From assembly GCA_037951105.1 (NCBI GenBank), contig JBAMJV010005548.1, positions 27,501 to 91,500 on the forward strand: 64,000 bases of DNA. The letters run 5' to 3'. Origin of the DNA: Echinarachnius parma (taxonomy: Eukaryota; Echinodermata; Echinoidea; Clypeasteroida; Echinarachniidae). Numbering within the stretch: position 1 is the stretch's first letter; each line of letters starts with the position of its first letter. Shown one piece after another: positions 46,101 through 55,100 of the stretch. The position numbers were made by a program, and so were the translations under genes. A model generated the notes under the pieces. The model was not told the DNA's origin and searched no databases. It saw nothing but the letters and a program-made list of their open reading frames with translations.

Positions 46101-49100
46101 GGACCGAGACTGATCAAGCCCAACATGGATGGACTGACCATGTCGACTTGTACTACGGCCGGCATCGCACAGACAAACACAGTCCCTTCATCACCATCAG
46201 GTATGCAAATGATAATTATAATTTAATAATTGATAATTCTATTTCAATAACGTGGTCACATCTGTGAGCAGACACCTATAGGAAACAATTATCATGATTA
46301 CCCATGGTCGTCGTGGCACGTTACAAACCAAAACCACTATCTTGCGCACCTTCTCAACTCGACGGGGAGCGTACTATCCCAACATGTACGGACTGACCAT
46401 GTTGATGTGTAGTACTGCAGCCAGCATTACACAGGAAAGTAAAAAGACATTTGGTGGAGTTCTCCATTGAAATTGACAATGCAAGCAAAATGTTTGTATA
46501 TAATATTTTCTTTGATTTTGTTGCTCAGTCTCTATTATTATTAGTATGGTAAGTCTAAGAGAAACTTCAATAACTTTCTATGAGGCACATTTAAATGAAG
46601 ATATCTTTTGCAAAAAATTCAAAGGGCACTACTAGTCTCTCATGACTACTACTAGTTCAGGAAAATAACTTGTTGCTTGCATTTGTTCCTGTCTATTCCA
46701 GGCATAGCCAGACCGATCGTCAGACGCATCACGCCCGTGAACGTGACGGACTCTCCCCTGAGCGGCGGCAATATCGTGCACGAGTCTGCGCATCCTAGTC
46801 TCTCCCCCGCCGCCTCTCCCCTTATGGCATCCAGCCCAACACCAGAATCACAGGTACTGTATTAAAGGGATCTAGTAACTTTGTTGACATATGCAAAAAC
46901 TGAAGAAGGGTTGATAAAAATGTGTATTTCTGTGATCTGATATGTCCACTGAGTGATGCGTGGAAATGACTTGGGAAATGAATGTTATTTGATTGCTGCC
47001 AATGTTTTTACCATGTAAAGCTGAACCTGTCTGAGGCATTCCATTTCATGACGGTAAGTAGACATGAAAAACTAAAATAAAGTTGCCTTTTCGTATCATT
47101 TTTCAAAGCTGATATTTTGCAATTGTTTCTCCGTGTTTTTCTACAGGTGAATCACATCAGTACATCTCAGCTGGCTGGCTCCCCCTCTCCCTCCGTCTCC
47201 TCGCCCCCACAACCCCTGGGCTCCTCCACCCCTGCTCATGGCACTCACCACTCCATCAGCGGTGACCCCTCCATCGTCATCCTGGACCAGGGCTGTGCCA
47301 CTCTGGCCAGGAACGTCTCGGACATCGACATGTCCATTCTCGATGCCGGGCTTCAAACGCCGGCGCGGACGATCAGCGTGGACATGTCCCTTCTGAATAC
47401 TCCGGACGTTGGTCATGCAACGCCTGCCCGGACCATCGGCATGGACGAATCCATCCTGAACACTCCAGACCATGGATATCAGACTCCTGCAAGACCCGTT
47501 TCACACCACATGGACACGTCTGTTCTGAACACTCCCATGATCACTCTGAAAGACTCGGTGTCTGTATCTGGTGTGGACAATTCTCTGCTGGGGCATTCAA
47601 TGTTGGAACAAACATTTACGAGCGAACAGTCAAGTTCAATGTTGGACCACACGCTTACTGCAATCCAGTCCACTTCCATGTTGGACCGGACTCTGACCAG
47701 CCAGCAGCCCAGCTCTGTGGTCGGCTCTTCCGTCATCACTGCATCGCCGTCGGTCATCTCAGAGTCCCCATCGTCTTCCAGCGCCAACCATTCGGCACTG
47801 CACATCTCGGCCCCGGATATCTCGGCGCTTCTAGACATCTCGTTGCCTGCTTCAGAGAACGGAGATGGCCTGTCTTCCATTTCACTGGATTCAACTACCT
47901 TTAAAAGTAAGTATTGACTTATTGTAATTGGAAAACAATTTTAGAAAAAGAAATTATTTATTCTTCTGTCAGATTTTTTCCAGAGAGTTTATAAGAAGTC
48001 TCCTAATAATAAATGGTATTATTTTAAAGAATTAGGCAATACAATACAGAAGAACAGCTCAAATTATTCTCACTATAAACTTTTTTTTCTTTTTTAGTGT
48101 TTGAAGCATGTCATGAAGAAGAGTATTAACAATATATTACAAATTCTAACCCTAAAATCATTACTCTGATCTATTCTTTTATCAGCTTTTGGGAGGAACG
48201 TGTCATCCACAATTTCCTACTTTACGAGTACTAAGGGCAATAATAACATGAGTACAAATTCTTACCTTAAATTTATTACTTTTGATCTATTCTTTATTCA
48301 GCTTTTGGAAGAAACATTTTGTCCACAACGACTGAGCAGCTTACTAGCAGCACTTAGTACAATAACATGAGTACAAATTCTTACCTTAAATGTATTACTT
48401 TTGATCTATTCTTTATTCAGCTTTTGGAAGAAACATTTCGTCCACAACGACTGAGCAGCTTACCAGCAGCAGCACTTTGTCCCGCGATATCGGCAACATC
48501 AGTCCCACGTCGTCTCCGTTCAAGAGCAACTCGCTAGGCCCAGAGGCGCAGTGGTACAATGGAGAGGTAAGGCTCTGCAAATACCAGATTTTTTCAAATT
48601 CTAGTAGCCCCAAACCTCAATGTGGTGGCCCCAAATAAAGAAAAACTAGATGGATCTTCGATTGCGCGCAATCGAAAATTATGCCTCCGCTATCACGCGA
48701 TTTTAATATCAAGCCCTTATTAACATGCACTGATTTAATTTTTATGCCTCCGCCAACGAAGTGGCCGGAGGCATTATGTTTTCGGGTTGTCCGTCCGTCC
48801 GTACGTACGTCCGTCCGTCCGTCCGTCCGTCCGTCCGTCCGTACGTACGTCTGTACGTACGTCCCATTTTCGTTCTCGCGATATCTCAAGAACCGGTTGA
48901 CTGATCAATTTCAAACTTGGTATGAGGGTACATATTGGGGTGACAATGATCTGATTAGATTTTAGGGGTCATGAGGTCAAAGGTCAAGGTCACAGGACTC
49001 AATATATATGCAAAATGCCTCGTTCTCGCGATATCTCAAGAACCGGTTGACGGATCAACTTCAAACTTGCCTTGAATGTACATATTGGGGTGACAATGAT

Positions 49101-52100
49101 CTGATTAGATTTTGGTTTTCATGAGTTTAAAGGTCAAGGTCACAGGACTCAATATATGTGCAAAAATTCCTTGTTCTCGTGATATCTCAAGAACCGGTTA
49201 ACAGATCAATTTCAAACTTGGTATGAGTGTACATATTGGGGTGGCAATGATCTGGTTAGATTTTGGGTTCATGAGGTCAAAGGTCAAGGTCACAGGACTC
49301 AATATATGTGCAAAAATGCCTCGTTCTCGTGTATCTCAAGAACCGGTTGACGGATCAATTTCAAACTTGGTATGAAGTGTACACATCGGGGTAGCAATGA
49401 TCAGATTATATTTTGGGGGTCATGAGGTCAAAGGTCAAAGGTCAAGGTCACAGGACTCAATATATGCAAAAATGGCTTGTAATGGCAACATTTCAATCAC
49501 TGAATGTCAGATTTCAATCAAACTTGGTACCTGAATGTTTCTTAGGGAGCCAATGTAGCCATTAAAGTTTGGGGTCATATGGTCAAGGTCACAGGACTCA
49601 AAATATATGAAAAATTAAAAAAATTTAATTCAGTGCACATTAATTTGGGCTTGATATTGAAATCGCGTGATAGCGGAGGCATAATTTTCGACTGCGCGCA
49701 GTCGAAGATCCATCTAGTTTTTAATATTTTGAGTCCTGTGACCTTGACCATATGACCCCAATCTTTGATGGCTCCCTAAAAAACATTCAGGTACCAAGTT
49801 TGATTGAAATCTGACATTTAGTTCTTGAGATTTTGGCATTACAAGCTTTTTTGCATGTATAATGAGTCCCGTGACCTTGACCTCAACCTCATGACCCCAA
49901 CATTTTACGGCTACGTTGACTCTTTATGATACATTCAGGTACCGAGTTTGATTGAAATCTGACATTCAGTTCTTGAAATTTTGCCATTACAAGCCATTTT
50001 CGCATACATATTGAGTCCTGTGACCTTGACCTTTGACCTCATGACCCCCCAAATCTAATCAGATCAGTGGCACCCCGATATGTACACTCATACCAAGTTT
50101 GAAATTGATCCGTCAACCGGTTCTTGAGATATCGCAAGAACGAGGCATTTTTGCGCATACATCAAGTCCTGTGACCTTGACCTTTGACCTCATGAACCCC
50201 AAAATCTAATCAGATCATTGCCACCCCAATATCTACACTAATACCAAGTTTGAATTTGATCCATCAACCTGTTCTTGAGATATCGCGAGAACGAGGCATT
50301 TTTGCATATATATTGAGTCCTGTGACCTTGACCTTTGACCTCATGACCCCTAAAATCTAATCAGATCATTGTCACCCCAACATGTACACTCATACTAAGT
50401 TTGAAATTGATCCGTCAACCGGTTCTTGAGATATCGCGAGAACGAAAACGGGACGTACGTACGGACGGACGGACGTACGTACGTACGTACGGACGGACGG
50501 ACGGACGGACGGACAACCCGAAAACATAATGCCTCCGGCCACTTCGTTGGCGGAGGCATAAAAATGTTATGCCTCCGCCAACAAAGTGGCCGGAGGCATT
50601 ATGTTTTCGGGTTGTCCGTCCGTCCGTACGTACATCCCGTTTTTGTTCTCGCGATATCTCAGGAACCGGTTTACATATCAACTTCAAACTTGGTATGAGT
50701 GTACATATTGGGGTGACAATGATCTGATTAGATTTTGGGGGTCATGAGGTCAAAGGTCAAGGTCACAGGACTCAATGTAGATATGCTAAAATAGCTTGTA
50801 ATAGCAAAATATCAAGAACTGAATGTCAGATTTCAATCAAACTTGGTACCTGAATGTATCTTAGGGAGCCAATGAAGCCTTATAATTTGGGGGTCATGAG
50901 GTCAAAGGTCAAGGTCACATAATTCATACACGAAATAGCTTGTGATTGTAAAAACTCAAGAAATGAATGTCAGATTTCAATCACACTTGATACCTGAATG
51001 TATCTTAGGGAGCCGATGTAGCAACACAATTTTGGGGTCATAAGGTCAAGGTCACATGACTCATTATATATGCAAAAATAGCTTGTAATTGTGATATCTC
51101 AAGATCTGGATGATGATTAACCATCAAAATAGAGTTTAGAGAATTGTAATTCAGTGCATGTTATACATGTTATACAGTGTTGCCAAATGATCATTTAGGT
51201 ATTATGCACTTCAATATTCGTAGTGTCAATAACAATTTTGATCAATTTAAAATACTTATAAATAATATTATGCAAACATCATGTCCTATAATAGGTTTAT
51301 CAGAAACATGGTTTTCTTCAAATCCAAGTGCTTATTTTTCTTTACCAGGTTTTAATTTAGTAGAAAATAGTCGAGTCAATAAACGTGGAGGTGGGGTTGC
51401 ATTCTATATACCAGAATCTTTGAAATTTGAAATTAGAGATGAGTTAACTTATATGAATTCTACCCTTGAATCATTGTTTATTGAAGTTGAAAATCCCTGC
51501 GGGAAGAATTTTCTTTTTGGAATTATATATAGACCTCCTCAATCTCCCCATGATGATTTTTTAAATTCGATTCATACTATCCTTAATAATAATCAATTTG
51601 TAAATAAAAATAGTTTTATAATGGGTGACTTTAATATTAATTTGCTTTTGTGCAATGAACAGTCTTTCCCAAAAGATTTTTTGGAGTCCATGTCATCTGC
51701 CTCATTTCTCCCCCTCATTACAAAACCAACTCGAATTACAGACCATTCTGCTTCTTTGATAGATAATATTTTTACTAATATACAACCACTTCCAGAGTCT
51801 GGCATTTTACTTTCTGATATGACTGACCATTTTCCTGTGTTCACTTATTTTTCATTTAAGAATAAAGTAAATCATTTACATGATGATCTTTATGCCCCTC
51901 GAAGATGGAAACAGGAAGATTTTGAACGTTTGAAGGAAAGCTTAAGAACGGTCGATTGGTCTAGAGTATATAATGAAAATGATGTAACTTCTTGTTATGA
52001 TTTATTTATTGATGTATTGAATGAACATATTAATGCAAATGTAAATACTCGTTTACGTAGTAAATTGAATCGCAAAAAAGTACCCAGGCTTCCTTGGATA

Positions 52101-55100
52101 ACACAAGGACTTTTAAGGTCTATAAATCGTAAAAATAATTTATTTTGTAAATATAAGTTAGACCATAAAGATAGTTTAAAAAATAAATATATATCTTATA
52201 AAAATAAATTAACTACTCTTTTACGATTGGCGAAGAAAAAATATTATGCACGACAATTTGAATTATATAAAAGTGATATGAAATCTACATGGAAAATAAT
52301 AAATGATGTATTAAATAACCATAGAAAGTCAATAGATATTAATGAGATACGTTGTGGTGATCGCTTGTTAAATCAACCTCCAGATATTGCTGAAGCCATG
52401 AATGATTATTTTGTTAATATTGGCCCTAATCTCGCACGAAATATTCCAGGTACAACGACACACTTCAGTGATTATTTACAAAATGCTAATTCGGCATCTA
52501 TATTTTTGACCCCAACTGATGAAAATGAAGTTTTAGATGTTGTAAATAATCTTCAAAATAAAAAAAGCCCAGGGTTTGATGGACTAGATAATTTTTTGTT
52601 AAAAAAGATTATTATAGAAATAATTGACCCTTTAGTGTTCATTATAAATGTATCATTGTTAAATGGATCCGTACCAAATGCCATGAAATGTGCTAAGGTG
52701 ATTCCTTTATTCAAAAAAGGAAAACGTGATGATATAAGTAATTATAGACCGATATCTTTATTAACGTCTTTGTCTAAAATTTTAGAAAAAATTGTATATT
52801 CTAGATTAATCGGTTTTTTTGATCGTTCTAATATTTTGTGTAATTCTCAATTTGGTTTTCGGCAGAAGCATAGTACTACTCACGCGATTTTAACACTAGT
52901 AGAAAAAATAACAAAATCCTTTGAACGTTCATCTCATACTCTTGGTGTTTTCCTGGACTTCTCCAAGGCCTTCGATACCATAAATCATGATATTCTTTTA
53001 TATAAACTTCAGCATTACGGTATCAGAGGTAAGGCCTTGGAGTGGTTCAGGAACTACCTTACCGGCAGAAGTCAATTTGTTTTTGTTAATGGTTGTAAGT
53101 CATCCTCAAAGCCCGTTGTCTGTGGAGTCCCACAAGGCAGTCTACTTGGGCCTCTATTGTTTGTGATATATATTAATGATTTTTATACTTCATCTAAAGA
53201 ATTATCATTTATTTTATTTGCAGACGATTCAAATTTATTTTTTTCTCATTCGGACCCGCTTACACTATTGTCTATTGTAAATAATGAATTAAAAAATGTT
53301 CATGATTGGATTAGAGCGAATAAATTGTCCTTGAATATATAAAAAACTAATTATATGTTATTTAGTAAAACATTAATAGACTTACATGGGGATCTTATAT
53401 TCAATGGAAATGTTCTAAAAAGGGTTTCTTCAGTAAAATTTCTCGGTCTTTTTATTGATGATAAGTTAACATGGAAAGACCATATCGATTATGTAAGAAA
53501 ATTGATTTCACGTAATGTTGGTGTATTAAATAAACTTAGATACTCTTTTCCACCATCAATTTTGCAATTATTATATTCTACACTAATTTTACCCCACTTA
53601 AATTATGGTATTCTTGCTTGGGGGAATGCTGCTGCATGTCATATTGAAAAGGTTTTGTTGTTACAAAAGAAGGCAGTAAGAATAATAGATAATGTAGGCC
53701 CAAAGGCACAGTGGTACAATGGAGAGGTAAGGCTATGCTTAAACTTTCTTGCCTCGTGCCACAGTCGGGCAAGCAAACACAAGATTTTTCAAATTCTAGT
53801 GGCCCCAAACCTGACTGTGGTGGCCCCAAATAAAGAAAAACATTGCGTTATAATTGGTTGCCCATCTGGGCAAGTAAACTTTGTCATCAGTACCATTTTG
53901 GTGGCCTTAACCCTATGTTAACTGGGGGAAGGGGGGGGGGGGGGGGGGGTCAATTTGACCCCCCCCCCCCCCCCCCTCTAATAATTTAGCGACTTCTCCG
54001 GAACCACGGCAGATATCAAGTTTTCCTTTCATGGCTTTTTTCTTTGAAGTCTTGCGCAACTTTTGGTACTAAATTTGCGAAGATCGGACCAAGCATTACA
54101 GGTCAAAAAACAGTGACTTTTCCATACATGCGTGTGTAATGGAATGGACATACAATCCATTTTCCCTATATAATTGTATATTTTTCTTGTCTTTATGGTT
54201 GTCATATCTAATATCATTGTCAAAATAATACAAAACATAACAAATATGATCAGTAGAATACAAAAGAAATGAAAAACAAAGGAATACATAAGAAATTCTT
54301 TAAAAATTTGAAAAAATAGCAACAATTAGCGTACTTCGGTAATTAATATGCGCATAATTTGCATATTTAACATTGGATCGTTTAAACGAAAACATGAACG
54401 CGTCGCTAATACTTCAATGTACCTCCATGCAAAATTTTGCGTGAATCGGACAATCGGTCTTCGAGATCTTAGGGGGGAGGGGGGAGGGGGGGGGGACCCC
54501 CCCCCCCCCCCCCCCAGTAAAAACCTGGTCTGCAATAGCCCAGTTAAAATAGGGTTAAGCTAGTTTTTAGTGGGCCTTTGCTAATTTTGAGCATTTGGTA
54601 ATAATATCAGTGAAAATAAGGGACACAGGGGCTCAGATAGATTGAGCTCTCGAAATTTCTAAACGAACCTCTGAAATGGGGAAAAAAACACATTTTGGAT
54701 TCTGGGGCTACTGTCCTATGTGATGACTGCATGTGACATTTTTCACTAGCCAAATCCCCACAAATCACAAAAGAGCATTCTTTATTTAAAATTGAGTGCA
54801 GTGCAATTTTAATCAACAACTTTTCAGATTTTATATTAAGCAAATGCAGACTGTCTTGAAGTTTAGAAGTTTGTCGAGGTTTCATAACTGCATTTTTTTG
54901 ATCAATATTAACCAATTTATATGTCCTTTCTCTACTTCATTATGCTTACTTTAACAGAGTTTAGACATCTCCATGTCAAGTCTGCTCGGGCACCTCGAGT
55001 CCCCAGAGAAGAAAGACCGGAGCCACCAGATGTCGTCTGTCGTCGTTCCAATGACAACGTCCCGCTCTGCTCTGCTCTCCGAAGCATCCAGGGATTCTAT

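Noticed and set aside
48617..50698. Frames with VRPSVRPSVRT or TDGRTDGRT peptides
   Set aside because: Translations of the (CCGT)n/(ACGG)n tract in the dispersed repeat; the same peptide appears on both strands.
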